64,000 nt of DNA from NCBI GenBank assembly GCA_902599335.1, contig CACKFA010000006.1, positions 1 through 64,000 of the forward strand. The letters are read 5' to 3'. Below, piece after piece: positions 11,060 to 21,022 of the stretch. The translations under genes and the position numbers were made by a program. The DNA comes from an uncultured Pelagibacteraceae bacterium (GTDB lineage Bacteria > Pseudomonadota > Alphaproteobacteria > Pelagibacterales > Pelagibacteraceae). Below the pieces are notes generated by a model. The model saw only the letters and a list, made by a program, of their open reading frames with translations. It was not told where the DNA came from and did no database searches. Positions within the stretch are counted from its first letter, which is position 1; every line of letters starts with the position of its first letter.

Positions 11060-11617
11060 ATGAAAACAGTAAATTTTACTGAAATGAAAAACGGAACTAA
11101 GGAAGATTATGAGCTTCTTGAAAAATTTGAGAAAAACTTTGAAAGACAAACAGCTGAGAGAGTTTTAAATTATTTATCTAAACAAACTACTACTTTAGAA
11201 GGTTATAAAATCACTAGACTAGAACACTCATTACAAGCCGCAACAAGAGCTTTTAAAAATAAAGAAAGTGATGAAATGGTTGTTGCAACTTTACTACATG
11301 ATATTGGAGATGATCTAGCGCCAATGAATCATTCCCAATATGCTGCATCCATACTTAGACCTTATGTTTCGGAAAGAACTTATTGGATTGTTCTACATCA
11401 TGGTCTTTTTCAAACTTACTACAGTGCTCATCATTTAGGTGGCGATAGAAATGCAAGAGATAAATTTAAAGACCACAAGTATTATCAAGATACGATAGAT
11501 TTTTGTGAAAAATATGATCAATGCTCTTTTGACCCTGATTACAAAAGCATGACTTTGGATGATTTTAAGCCATTAGTTAAAAAAATATTCGCAAAAGAGC
11601 CTTATTATTATCTTTAA
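11060..11617 (+). CDS. HD-domain protein, possible diiron (PhnZ/TmpB-like) oxygenase or phosphohydrolase
   Basis: LEHSLQAA, DEMVVATLLHDIG, and downstream His/Asp (LHHGL, CEKYDQCSFDP). Confidence 0.65.
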   Translation: MKTVNFTEMKNGTKEDYELLEKFEKNFERQTAERVLNYLSKQTTTLEGYKITRLEHSLQAATRAFKNKESDEMVVATLLHDIGDDLAPMNHSQYAASILRPYVSERTYWIVLHHGLFQTYYSAHHLGGDRNARDKFKDHKYYQDTIDFCEKYDQCSFDPDYKSMTLDDFKPLVKKIFAKEPYYYL

Positions 11618-11646
11618 ATTTAGTTATAAACCACTACTTACAGCAC

Positions 11647-12942
11647 ATGATTGATTCAAAAGAAAAAATTATAAACTATTTCAAATCGGGTATTAAAGAA
11701 CCCAAAAATTTTAAAATTGGAATAGAGCATGAAAAGTTTTTATTTAATAATTCGGACAATAAAAGGATTGATTATTCAAAAATAAAAGAAATGTTTGCAG
11801 CTTTACTTGAATTTGGCTGGAATCCAGTTTTTGAAAAAGAAAATATCATTGCTCTTAATAAAGGTGGAAAAAATATAACTCTTGAACCAGGTAATCAGAT
11901 AGAATTATCAGGAGATAAATTAAACCATATTCACGAAGCTTGTGCAGAGTCTCAAGACTATTTGTTTGAATTAAAACAAGTTACAAAAAAATTAGATATA
12001 AAAATTGTTAGTGCAGGATTCGATCCAATATCCAAATTAAGTGAAATCCCAAACAATCCTAAACAACGATATGAATTGATGACTAAGGATATGCCTATAG
12101 ATGGAGAACTTAGTTTAGATATGATGTATAGAACATGCGGTACACAGTTAAATATAGATTATAGTTCAGAAGAGGATTTTATTAAAAAGTTTAAAGTAGC
12201 AAACTCAATTGTACCTATTGCAATTGCTTTATTTGCTAATTCCTCAATTGTTGAGAAAAAAAATAGCAACTATTTATCTTATAGATCTAAAGTATGGCAA
12301 AGTACTTCTAGAGGTGGATTGCCTAAATTATTTTTCGAAAATATGAATTTTGAAAAATATGCAGATTTTGTAATTAATTTTCCTATATTATTTATACAAA
12401 ATAAAGATCAGTATATTTCAGGAAGGAAATATATTTTTAAAGATTTTATGGAAGGAAAAATTCAAGAAATTGGAAATAGACTTCCAACTGAAGCAGACTT
12501 AACAACTCACTTAAGTACAATATTTACTGAAAACAGAGTTAAGAAATATATTGAATTGAGATCGATGGATACCTGTGGTTGGGATTGTTTATGTGCAGGG
12601 CCAGCTTTTAATATAGGCATGCTTTATGGAAATTTAAATGAAGTTTATGAACTAATTTCAACATGGGAGATCGATAAAATAATTAATGCTTATCTAGAGG
12701 CGCCGCGAAAGGGATTTAACACTCAATTAATGGGTAAAGATCTTCTTTATTGGTCATCTTCACTTTTAGACCTTTCAAGAAAAGGTTTAGAGAGTAGAGA
12801 TGTTTTAAGTAAAAAAGGTAATAATGAGACTGTATTCCTAAACCATCTACAAAAAGTAATTGATAATAAGACAACAAACGCAGATCATATGATTAGTAAA
12901 TTTTCAAAAAACGAAAATTTAGACGAATTGTATGATAAATAA
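11647..12942 (+). CDS. gshA: glutamate-cysteine ligase (plant/alphaproteobacterial type)
   Basis: IGIEHEKF, MYRTCGTQLNIDYSSEEDF, ELRSMDTCGWDCLCAGPAF. Confidence 0.92.
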   Translation: MIDSKEKIINYFKSGIKEPKNFKIGIEHEKFLFNNSDNKRIDYSKIKEMFAALLEFGWNPVFEKENIIALNKGGKNITLEPGNQIELSGDKLNHIHEACAESQDYLFELKQVTKKLDIKIVSAGFDPISKLSEIPNNPKQRYELMTKDMPIDGELSLDMMYRTCGTQLNIDYSSEEDFIKKFKVANSIVPIAIALFANSSIVEKKNSNYLSYRSKVWQSTSRGGLPKLFFENMNFEKYADFVINFPILFIQNKDQYISGRKYIFKDFMEGKIQEIGNRLPTEADLTTHLSTIFTENRVKKYIELRSMDTCGWDCLCAGPAFNIGMLYGNLNEVYELISTWEIDKIINAYLEAPRKGFNTQLMGKDLLYWSSSLLDLSRKGLESRDVLSKKGNNETVFLNHLQKVIDNKTTNADHMISKFSKNENLDELYDK

Positions 12943-13858
12943 AATTGTTGCTGTTCAAGGAAACCATCCTTCTAAACTAAATCCTTTAACGGATACAAGT
13001 GTTTTTTTAGCAAACGAAATTCAGAGCAAAAAATATAAAATTTTCTATTACGATCCAAAAGACTTATCAGTTGTTAATTCAAAAGTTACAGCTAAAGGTT
13101 TTTTCATTAAATTTAATTACAGTAATAAAAAATTCTATGAAATCATAAAAAAACAAAATCTAGACTTAAGTATATGTAAATTTATTCTTATTCGCCAAGA
13201 TCCACCTTTTAATCTTGAGTATATTTCAACAACATACATTTTAGATACAATTAAGACTAAAGTTAAAATAATTAACAACCCTACCTCTGTAAGGAATATT
13301 TCTGAAAAATTGTATTCATCTAAATATCAAAAATACATGCCAGCTACTATTTTTACTCAAAATATGGATGAAATAAAAAAATTTTTCAAAAAAAACAAAA
13401 AAGTCATTTTAAAGCCCATCCATAGTTTCAGTGGAAATGATATTCATTTACTAACCAAATTTAACTCAAAATTGGTTAATAAATTTATAAAAAAACATGA
13501 TCATATCATGTGCCAAAAATTTCTTCCTAAAATAAGTAAAGGAGACAAAAGGGTTTTTATTATTAATGGGAAAGTATGTGGTGCAATTTCGAGAGTTCCA
13601 AAAAAAGGTTCAATTTTAAGTAATATGAGCAAAGGAGCAAAACCAACTACTATCAAATTAACAAGTAAAGAAAATAAAGTTTCAAAACTTATTGCAAAAG
13701 ATTTAAAAAAAGAAAATATTTTTTTTGCAGGAATAGATTTTATAGATCAAAAACTCAATGGAGATATAAATGTTACCTCTCCAACCGGACTTAAAACACT
13801 TTATGATCTATCGGGAAAAAATCTAGCTAAAACTTTTTGGAAAGAGCTAAAAGCGTGA
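12932..13858 (+). CDS. gshB: glutathione synthase
   Basis: ILIRQDPPFN, VLKPIHSFSGNDI ATP-grasp motifs; downstream of gshA. Confidence 0.9.
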   Translation: MINKIVAVQGNHPSKLNPLTDTSVFLANEIQSKKYKIFYYDPKDLSVVNSKVTAKGFFIKFNYSNKKFYEIIKKQNLDLSICKFILIRQDPPFNLEYISTTYILDTIKTKVKIINNPTSVRNISEKLYSSKYQKYMPATIFTQNMDEIKKFFKKNKKVILKPIHSFSGNDIHLLTKFNSKLVNKFIKKHDHIMCQKFLPKISKGDKRVFIINGKVCGAISRVPKKGSILSNMSKGAKPTTIKLTSKENKVSKLIAKDLKKENIFFAGIDFIDQKLNGDINVTSPTGLKTLYDLSGKNLAKTFWKELKA

Positions 13859-14730
13859 ACAATTTAACTAATCAGCAAAAAGGTTCATTGATGGCTTTTA
13901 TAGGGGTTATGTTTATAACTCCTGACTCTTTGTTAATTAGATTATCAAATATTGATACTTGGGGAATGCTGTTTTACAGAGGGGCAATACCGTTTGTGGT
14001 AGTTCTAATCGGTCTTCTTTTATTTTATAAAAATAATTTCTTAAAAGCTTTGTTTAAAATTGGTTATCCAGGAATTTTTTATGTAATTAGTTTTTCTATA
14101 TGTAATATTACTTTTATTATCTCAATTCAAAACACTAATGTAGCTAATACTTTATTAATGGTAGCTCTTGCACCAATGCTCTCAGCTATCTTAGGAGCTA
14201 TTTTCTTAAAAGAAAAACCGGATAATAAGACTTGGTTCGCTATAATAATTACCTTCATTGCTTGTATTTATATTTTTTACGACTCATTAAGCCTTGGAAA
14301 TTTTTATGGAGATTTATTTGGTTTAATTACTTCTTTCGGATTAGCCTGCAACGCAAATATTGCAAGATACGCTAAATCTACTGATTTAGTGCCTGCTGCT
14401 GTAATTGGAAAATCATGCGTTGCTATATTTGCTTTTTTCTTTGTTAAAGATTTTGCTTTAGTGGAAAATGATCTTTTTTATGTGCCTTTAATGTGCGTGA
14501 TGTGTGTAGCTATACCATTTGTTTTGGTCACCATAGCACCAAGATTTATAACAGCAGCTGAAGTTAATTTATTTTTCCTATTAGAAACTATCCTTGGACC
14601 AATATGGGTTTGGATGGTTATTAAAGAACAGCCCTCTAATGAGACTATCTATGGAGGTATAGTTATCATTATCACGATAGCAATTCATTCTTTGTTGGCC
14701 ATAAAAAAAACACAAACCAAAACTACGTAG
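13855..14730 (+). CDS. EamA/DMT family transporter
   Basis: 10 hydrophobic segments; ORF track begins at a TTG (13837) but GTG at 13855 gives MNNLTNQQKG and overlaps gshB by only 4 nt. Confidence 0.8.
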   Translation: MNNLTNQQKGSLMAFIGVMFITPDSLLIRLSNIDTWGMLFYRGAIPFVVVLIGLLLFYKNNFLKALFKIGYPGIFYVISFSICNITFIISIQNTNVANTLLMVALAPMLSAILGAIFLKEKPDNKTWFAIIITFIACIYIFYDSLSLGNFYGDLFGLITSFGLACNANIARYAKSTDLVPAAVIGKSCVAIFAFFFVKDFALVENDLFYVPLMCVMCVAIPFVLVTIAPRFITAAEVNLFFLLETILGPIWVWMVIKEQPSNETIYGGIVIIITIAIHSLLAIKKTQTKTT

Positions 14731-14759
14731 CCAGAATTATTAAAATTTAAAAACTAAAT

Positions 14760-16046
14760 ATGCAAAAAGAGGTAAAAAAATCCTGGGCCCTTTTTATAGG
14801 AATTGGAACTATGATGATAGCTCATGGATTGCAAATGCAAATTATGGGTATTCGTTCAGTAATTGAGGATTTTAGTGTTTTTACAACTGGTATCTTTATG
14901 TCTGGATATTATATCGGTTACTTTGTAGGCTCTAGAACTACTCCAAACTTTGTATCAAATGTGGGTCACATTAGAGTTTTTGCGGCTTTTGCTTCACTTG
15001 CATCGCTTAGCGCATTACTTGCAGTGGTTTATGTAAATCCAGTTATGTGGACTATCAGCAGATTTATAACTGGTATTAGTTTAGTTAGTTGCTATGTGGT
15101 TACTGAAAGCTGGTTAAATGATAGAGCAACTAATAAAAATAGAGGACAACTATTGTCTGCTTATATGATGGTAATCTATTTTGGATTAGCTATAGGTATG
15201 TTGCTACTTAATGTTAGCAAACCAGAAAACTATGAACCATTTATTTTAGTTTCTATTTTACTATCTGTTGCTCTTGTTCCTATTTTATTAACTAAAAGAA
15301 CCGCCCCTAAATTTAAAAAGATTGAAACGATAAGTATTAAAGAACTGTATAAAATTTCTCCACTTGGAGCTCTTAGCTCATTTTTCACTGGAATAATTCA
15401 TGCTGCATTCTTTTCTTTAATTGCTGTTTATGCAACAAAAGCAAATTATACTCTGCTTGAAACTTCTGTTTTACTTTTCATTGCAACAATAGCTGGTGTG
15501 ATTGGGCAAGGTCCTATAGGGTATCTTTCAGATACTTTTGATAGAAGAAAAGTTATTGTGATCACTACTTTTGGAAGTTCTTTATTAGCGTTTCTTTCAA
15601 TCTTAACTTCAAATGATCCATTTCAAAATATTTATCACTTAGACGAGTTTGCATTTAAGAAAATTTTATTTTTTATTTTCGTTGGACTATATACATGTTT
15701 ATGTCTTCCTTTGTTTTCATTAAACCTTGCACATACAAATGACTTTGTTCCGAAATCAAAATTCGTAGCAGCTGGAGGTGGTTTGCAGTTTATCTTTGGT
15801 GTAGGCGCAATTAGTGGTCCTATTTTATGTTCTATATTTATGGAATGGTTTGGTTTAAATGGTTTATTTGTTTTCTTAATTATTGCGCATGCAATAATTG
15901 GTGGATTTGGTTTGTATAGGATGAAAGTCAGAGAAACTGTTGAAAACCCAGACTCAACTTTTACACCTGTACCAGCAACAATTACACCTGCTGGATTAGA
16001 ATTAGATCCGGATACTCAACCTATTGAGGAAACAAATAATGATTAA
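14760..16046 (+). CDS. MFS transporter
   Basis: 12 TM pattern, GPIGYLSDTFDRRKVI loop motif. Confidence 0.85.
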   Translation: MQKEVKKSWALFIGIGTMMIAHGLQMQIMGIRSVIEDFSVFTTGIFMSGYYIGYFVGSRTTPNFVSNVGHIRVFAAFASLASLSALLAVVYVNPVMWTISRFITGISLVSCYVVTESWLNDRATNKNRGQLLSAYMMVIYFGLAIGMLLLNVSKPENYEPFILVSILLSVALVPILLTKRTAPKFKKIETISIKELYKISPLGALSSFFTGIIHAAFFSLIAVYATKANYTLLETSVLLFIATIAGVIGQGPIGYLSDTFDRRKVIVITTFGSSLLAFLSILTSNDPFQNIYHLDEFAFKKILFFIFVGLYTCLCLPLFSLNLAHTNDFVPKSKFVAAGGGLQFIFGVGAISGPILCSIFMEWFGLNGLFVFLIIAHAIIGGFGLYRMKVRETVENPDSTFTPVPATITPAGLELDPDTQPIEETNND

Positions 16047-16059
16047 TAAAAATAAATAT

Positions 16060-16833
16060 TCAGGAATAATTTAAATTAATATTTATACTTCTTCTCACAT
16101 AACCATCAAAAACATCGATTTTTTCTACTGAATGCCAGCTTTTATCATTCTTAATAAAACCGTAAGCGTTATTTTCATTGAATGCTGTTCTAGTACTCAT
16201 TGAGGATTGATTTAAAAATTTTTTGCTTAAATTTTCAAAATTATCATTATCATAATTTCTTAAGGAAGAATTCCAAAATTGTGTACCTATTTTCTTTTCA
16301 AGTAATTTATGATTTTCATCAAGTTTTCGATCGGGAAAGTATAGCAGCAAAGCACATAATTTTGACCTACTATCTGTATGAGGTTTAATATATGCACCAT
16401 TTGTCATAAAAGATAATTCAAAATTTACAGAAACTCTTTTAAAAAATAATCTCTCCAAAAGATTAAGTTTTTTAAAAGTAAACTTTGATTTTTTAAAAAT
16501 TTTCAAAAAATCAAAAACATTACTTTTTTTTGCAGCAATAATTTCATATTTAAAAATATTAAAAATTTTATCAAAAAATCTTTTGTTAGAAATTTCTGAA
16601 AAAAAATTTTTAAACACTTCAGATGAATTTATTAATTCATTATAATATTCTGTAGAAATATTAATACAGTATTTTCCATCTCCACGATTAATTAATTTGC
16701 TTTTATCTAGGGAATTAAAATCTGGAAAATCTTTTTCTAAATTTTCGTAAATATCTTTATCAAGAAAATTCTCAATACTAAATGAATAGAAATTTTCTGT
16801 ATTTAAAGAATTTATTTTATTTAAATTTATCAT
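16060..16833 (-). CDS. putative 2OG-Fe(II) oxygenase
   Basis: PHTDSRSKLCALLLYFPDR (HxD), distal WHSVEK His, RRSININL Arg. Confidence 0.65.
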   Translation of the reverse strand: MINLNKINSLNTENFYSFSIENFLDKDIYENLEKDFPDFNSLDKSKLINRGDGKYCINISTEYYNELINSSEVFKNFFSEISNKRFFDKIFNIFKYEIIAAKKSNVFDFLKIFKKSKFTFKKLNLLERLFFKRVSVNFELSFMTNGAYIKPHTDSRSKLCALLLYFPDRKLDENHKLLEKKIGTQFWNSSLRNYDNDNFENLSKKFLNQSSMSTRTAFNENNAYGFIKNDKSWHSVEKIDVFDGYVRRSININLNYS

Positions 16834-16863
16834 TTTAATTTAAATTTATATTTAAAATCATAA

Positions 16864-17310
16864 TTAATATAAAATATTTATTTTATCACCAATTTTTATA
16901 CTTGAAGAGGATTTTATTTCACATCTAAGACCTCCTTTTCTCATAAATTCTTTAAGGATATTTTTTTGATCAAGCATTTCAGTCAAATGTCTACACGGAC
17001 GGCATAATTCAACTCCCTCCAATTCAACTTTTCCTATCTTAAATTTTTTTCCAATTAAATCGTTCAATTGAATACCTTTTGTAACTATATTTCGTCTAAA
17101 ATCGACATAAGGTATATCTAGCCCAAATTTAACATTATATTCGTCAATATTCTCAGACTCTATTAAAGATAATTGACTGTAAGGATCATTAAAATCATGA
17201 AAATGTCTATCGCCTACTACTCCTTTATTTGCTAAAACCTCAATTGAATTTACTTCCTTGATTGGTTGATTGTTGTTAGCAGCAATTCCTAATTTAAATA
17301 CTTCGGCCAT
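16864..17310 (-). CDS. MOSC domain protein
   Basis: GVVGDRHFHDF, FRRNIVTKGIQLNDLIGKKFKIG, GVELCRPCRHL. Confidence 0.85.
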   Translation of the reverse strand: MAEVFKLGIAANNNQPIKEVNSIEVLANKGVVGDRHFHDFNDPYSQLSLIESENIDEYNVKFGLDIPYVDFRRNIVTKGIQLNDLIGKKFKIGKVELEGVELCRPCRHLTEMLDQKNILKEFMRKGGLRCEIKSSSSIKIGDKINILY

Positions 17311-17357
17311 AAATTATTGAAGAAATAGTTGAGCTCATATAATCTTTTTAAAATAAT

Positions 17358-18182
17358 ATGACTTATCTATCTTCAAATCAACTTAAACAGTATGAAGATC
17401 AAGGTTACATATCCCCTATCGAAGTTTTGTCTAGTCGTGAAGCATTAGAGGCAAAAGAAGAAATAGAATTAATTGAAAAAAAAATGCCAAATGAAATAGA
17501 TAAGTCTGGAAGATATAATGTTCATTTAATATCTCCAAAACTTGATTCGATTGTTCATAATTCGAAAATTTTAGATGCTGTAGAAAGTATTATCGGAAAA
17601 AATATCTTAGTTTGTAGCACCACTTTATTTATTAAAAACCCTAACGAGCAAGGTTTTGTAAGCTATCACCAAGATGCAAAGTACATAGGATTAGAGCCTC
17701 ACAATTGGGTCACAGCATGGGTCGCATTAACAGACTCGAATGAAAACAACGGATGTATGAAAATGTGGCCTAAATCACATTTAAATATTAAAGATCACAA
17801 TGAGAAATTTAATGAAGGCAACTTACTTACTAGGGGTCAAACAGTAGATAATGTACCTGAAGACGAAGTTAAGTCTATAGAACTAAAAGCTGGTCAAATG
17901 TCTTTGCATCATCCAAGAGTAGTGCATGGGTCAGGAATAAATAAGAGTAATGATAGAAGAATAGGATTTGTTATTCAAAGTTATATAGGGACAAACGTAA
18001 AACAAACCTTAGGTAAAAATGGTGTTCAAGTTGCAAGAGGAAAGGATAAATACCATCATCATGAAATTATAAATAGAACTAATGCTTTAATGAGCGAAGA
18101 AAGTATTTTACTTCGAAAAAAAGAAAATGATTATTTGCAGGAAATTTTTTATAAAGGTGCAAAACAAAAAGGTTCTTATTAG
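17358..18182 (+). CDS. phytanoyl-CoA dioxygenase (PhyH) family protein
   Basis: SYHQDAKYIGL (HxD), NGCMKMWPKSH, HHPRVVHGSGINKSNDRRIGF. Confidence 0.85.
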   Translation: MTYLSSNQLKQYEDQGYISPIEVLSSREALEAKEEIELIEKKMPNEIDKSGRYNVHLISPKLDSIVHNSKILDAVESIIGKNILVCSTTLFIKNPNEQGFVSYHQDAKYIGLEPHNWVTAWVALTDSNENNGCMKMWPKSHLNIKDHNEKFNEGNLLTRGQTVDNVPEDEVKSIELKAGQMSLHHPRVVHGSGINKSNDRRIGFVIQSYIGTNVKQTLGKNGVQVARGKDKYHHHEIINRTNALMSEESILLRKKENDYLQEIFYKGAKQKGSY

Positions 18183-18185
18183 TGT

Positions 18186-19196
18186 ATGAAAAAAACACTT
18201 AACCTCGGAGTAGTCGGAATAGATCATGGTCATATTTTCGATATGCTAGATGAAATGATCAAAGAAGGCTGTAGCTGTGATTATTTTTGGACAGATGGGG
18301 ACCCTTTAACTCTTCAAGAATTTAATAAAAAATATCCAAATATTAAAAGAAAAGAAAATAAAGAGGAAATATTAAATGACTCATCTATTGATATGATTTT
18401 AATATCTTCAATCCCTGTAGATAGAGCTGGTCATTCAATAGATGCATTAAAAGCAGGGAAAGATGTTATGGTAGATAAACCAGGCTGTACTACCTTGAAT
18501 CAATTAAATAATTTGAAAAATACTGTTAAAGAAACTGGAAAGATCTGGTCTGTAAATTTTTCTGAAAGATTTCATGTTGCTGCAGTTGCTAAAGCTGAAG
18601 AATTAGTCAATGAGGGAAAAATAGGAAAAGTAAAACAAACGATTGGTACAGGTCCCCATAGACAAGGTAACTATGAAAGACCTGATTGGTTTTATAATCG
18701 TCAAAGTTATGGAGGAATTATTACCGATATTGGTTCTCACCAAATTCATCAATTTTTAGTATTCACAAATTCAAATGAAGCAAAAATCAATCATGCCCTT
18801 GTAGAAAATACTACAAAAAAAGATAAGCCTGGCTTTCAAGATTTTGGTGAAGTGAACCTTAGTGGAAATGGTGGGCATGGTTATATTCGTCTGGATTGGT
18901 TTACTCCAGATGCCCTTCCAACCTGGGGAGATGGAAGATTGTTAATCCTGGGAGATAAAGGTTTTATTGAAATAAGAAAGTATACAGACTTAGCAAAATC
19001 AGAAAAAGGTAATCATTTATTTTTAGCAAATAATGATGAAGTGAAACATATTGACTGCTCTAATGTTAAGTTACCCTACTTTAGTAATTTAACAAACGAT
19101 GTTTTGAACAGAACTGAAACTGCATGCCCTCAAGAACTAACCTATCTTTCAATGGAACTTGCTATTAAAGCTCAGGAGCAAGCTGAAAAAAAATGA
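18186..19196 (+). CDS. Gfo/Idh/MocA family oxidoreductase
   Basis: N-terminal Rossmann fold, KAGKDVMVDKPGCTTL (EKP-like motif). Confidence 0.85.
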   Translation: MKKTLNLGVVGIDHGHIFDMLDEMIKEGCSCDYFWTDGDPLTLQEFNKKYPNIKRKENKEEILNDSSIDMILISSIPVDRAGHSIDALKAGKDVMVDKPGCTTLNQLNNLKNTVKETGKIWSVNFSERFHVAAVAKAEELVNEGKIGKVKQTIGTGPHRQGNYERPDWFYNRQSYGGIITDIGSHQIHQFLVFTNSNEAKINHALVENTTKKDKPGFQDFGEVNLSGNGGHGYIRLDWFTPDALPTWGDGRLLILGDKGFIEIRKYTDLAKSEKGNHLFLANNDEVKHIDCSNVKLPYFSNLTNDVLNRTETACPQELTYLSMELAIKAQEQAEKK

Positions 19197-20266
19197 AAAA
19201 ATATCAAGTAGCTATAATTGGAACTAATATAGGAGCAAAACATTTCGAGGATTTTCAAAAAATATCTCAGAGGTTTAATGTTCACACCATATGTGGTTTA
19301 ACCAGAGAGTCTATTGATAAAATATTAAAGTCAAATACAGAAACAAAAGTTTCTCTTAATTTTGAAGATGTATTAAAAGTTAAAGAAATTGATATAATTG
19401 ATATTTGTCTTCCACCTCACTTACATTTTTCTGCTTGTAAAAAAGCTATGGAGGCTGGAAAGCATGTAATTTGTGAAAAACCTTTAGTCTCTAGTCTTAA
19501 AGAAGTAGATGAATTAGAAAAAATTAGCAAAGAAACTAGTAAAATTATTTTTCCAGTATTTCAATATCGATATGGTCTAGGATTTTCAAAGTTAAAAGCA
19601 TTAATCAAATCAGGTTTGGCAGGAAAACCATTAGTTGCATCTTTAGAAACCCACTGGAATAGAGGAAAAGATTACTATTCAAAACCATGGAGAGGAACCT
19701 GGAAAGGTGAACAAGGTGGAGCAATTTTAAGTCACTCTATTCATATTCATGATTTAGTTAGTATGATCCTGGGTCCTGTATCAAATGTTTTTGCAAAACT
19801 AACGACTAGAGTAAATGATATTGAGGTTGAGGATTGTGCTGCTCTTTCAATTGAAATGGAAACTGGAGCTCTTGTTACAAGTTCTATTACATTGGGTGCT
19901 GCAAACGACACTAGTAGACTTAGATTTTGTTTTGAGGGATTAACTGCTGAGTCTGCTGCTTCTCCTGAAAAACCCTATAGCCCAGCTGATGATGAGTGGA
20001 CTTTTTTACCAAGAGCACCAATAACACAAAGTCAAATTGAAGATGTATTATCTAAAGTAAAACAAACTAAATCCTGGTATGCTGGTATGTTTGAGGAAAT
20101 AGCAAATAAACTTAATGGTTTGCCTAGTGATGAGGTAACCTTAACGGACGCTAGAAATTCTTTAGAATTTGTCACCGCAGTCTATGCTTCATCAAGACAA
20201 AATAAAACAATTGAAATTCCAATAGATAAAAAAAATAAACTCTATAATTCCTGGCTCCCTAATTAA
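19193..20266 (+). CDS. Gfo/Idh/MocA family oxidoreductase
   Basis: EAGKHVICEKPLV motif, GGAILSHSIHIHDLV. Confidence 0.9.
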   Translation: MKKYQVAIIGTNIGAKHFEDFQKISQRFNVHTICGLTRESIDKILKSNTETKVSLNFEDVLKVKEIDIIDICLPPHLHFSACKKAMEAGKHVICEKPLVSSLKEVDELEKISKETSKIIFPVFQYRYGLGFSKLKALIKSGLAGKPLVASLETHWNRGKDYYSKPWRGTWKGEQGGAILSHSIHIHDLVSMILGPVSNVFAKLTTRVNDIEVEDCAALSIEMETGALVTSSITLGAANDTSRLRFCFEGLTAESAASPEKPYSPADDEWTFLPRAPITQSQIEDVLSKVKQTKSWYAGMFEEIANKLNGLPSDEVTLTDARNSLEFVTAVYASSRQNKTIEIPIDKKNKLYNSWLPN

Positions 20267-20271
20267 AATAA

Positions 20272-21009
20272 TTAATTTTTGAAAGTTTTAAATATGCTTA
20301 CAGATATAAAATAAATATTTGAAACAACCCATAAAAACATTAAGAAAACCTCATATACTGGGTTTATGTTTAAATCCTTTATTAAAATTAACAAAATTGA
20401 AGTAATAAACCAAAATATTGCAAAAATAATTGATAAACTTTTAAATTTTTTAACTCTTAAAGGATGAATACATTTTAAAGGAGAAAATTTTAATAATATT
20501 AATAAAATTAAAAATATTAAGTTAAAATTTTGGCTAGTGCCAAAAATATAAAAGTAAAGTACGATTACATTCCAAATAGCTGGAAAACCATTATAGTAAT
20601 TATCATTTGTTAAAATATTCAAATTCACATAAGAATAAATAGAAATAAAAATCAAAATTACAGGAATTAATAAAATAAACTGGTCTGGTACATACCTAAA
20701 CCAATAAATCATTACTGATGGTATTATAACATAGTTAAAAAAATCAATTATACTATCCAGCATTTTACCATCAATATGTGGTAAATTTTTTTTCACATTA
20801 AATTTTCTAGCTAAAGTTCCATCAACACTGTCTATTAAAAATGCAAACCCAAGCCAAAGAAAAGCCGCTTTTTGGTTATTATTCATAACAGCAATTAAAG
20901 CAAAAAAACCAGAAACAATTCCTAATCCAGTCAATAAGTGAACAAGAATACCAAGAAATCTATCTTGTTTAAAAAGTTCATAGGTTTTAATATTTTTTTC
21001 TTTACTCAT
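20272..21009 (-). CDS. pcs: phosphatidylcholine synthase-like CDP-alcohol phosphatidyltransferase
   Basis: DSVDGTLAR...DGKMLDSIIDF CDP-OH-P motif, GFPAIWNVIVLYFYIF, CIHPLRVK. Confidence 0.78.
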   Translation of the reverse strand: MSKEKNIKTYELFKQDRFLGILVHLLTGLGIVSGFFALIAVMNNNQKAAFLWLGFAFLIDSVDGTLARKFNVKKNLPHIDGKMLDSIIDFFNYVIIPSVMIYWFRYVPDQFILLIPVILIFISIYSYVNLNILTNDNYYNGFPAIWNVIVLYFYIFGTSQNFNLIFLILLILLKFSPLKCIHPLRVKKFKSLSIIFAIFWFITSILLILIKDLNINPVYEVFLMFLWVVSNIYFISVSIFKTFKN

Positions 21010-21022
21010 TTTTTTTCTAAAT

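Noticed and set aside
13837-13858. TTG start for the EamA gene as given in the ORF track
   Set aside because: GTG at 13855 gives a more typical N-terminus and a 4-nt overlap with gshB.
11060-18182. A complete PhnY/PhnZ-type phosphonate pathway from the HD protein and the PhyH protein
   Set aside because: The two genes are ~6 kb apart in different transcription units, the HD protein lacks the PhnZ Glu as I recall it, and no phosphonate transporter is in the window; only the single-gene observation was kept.
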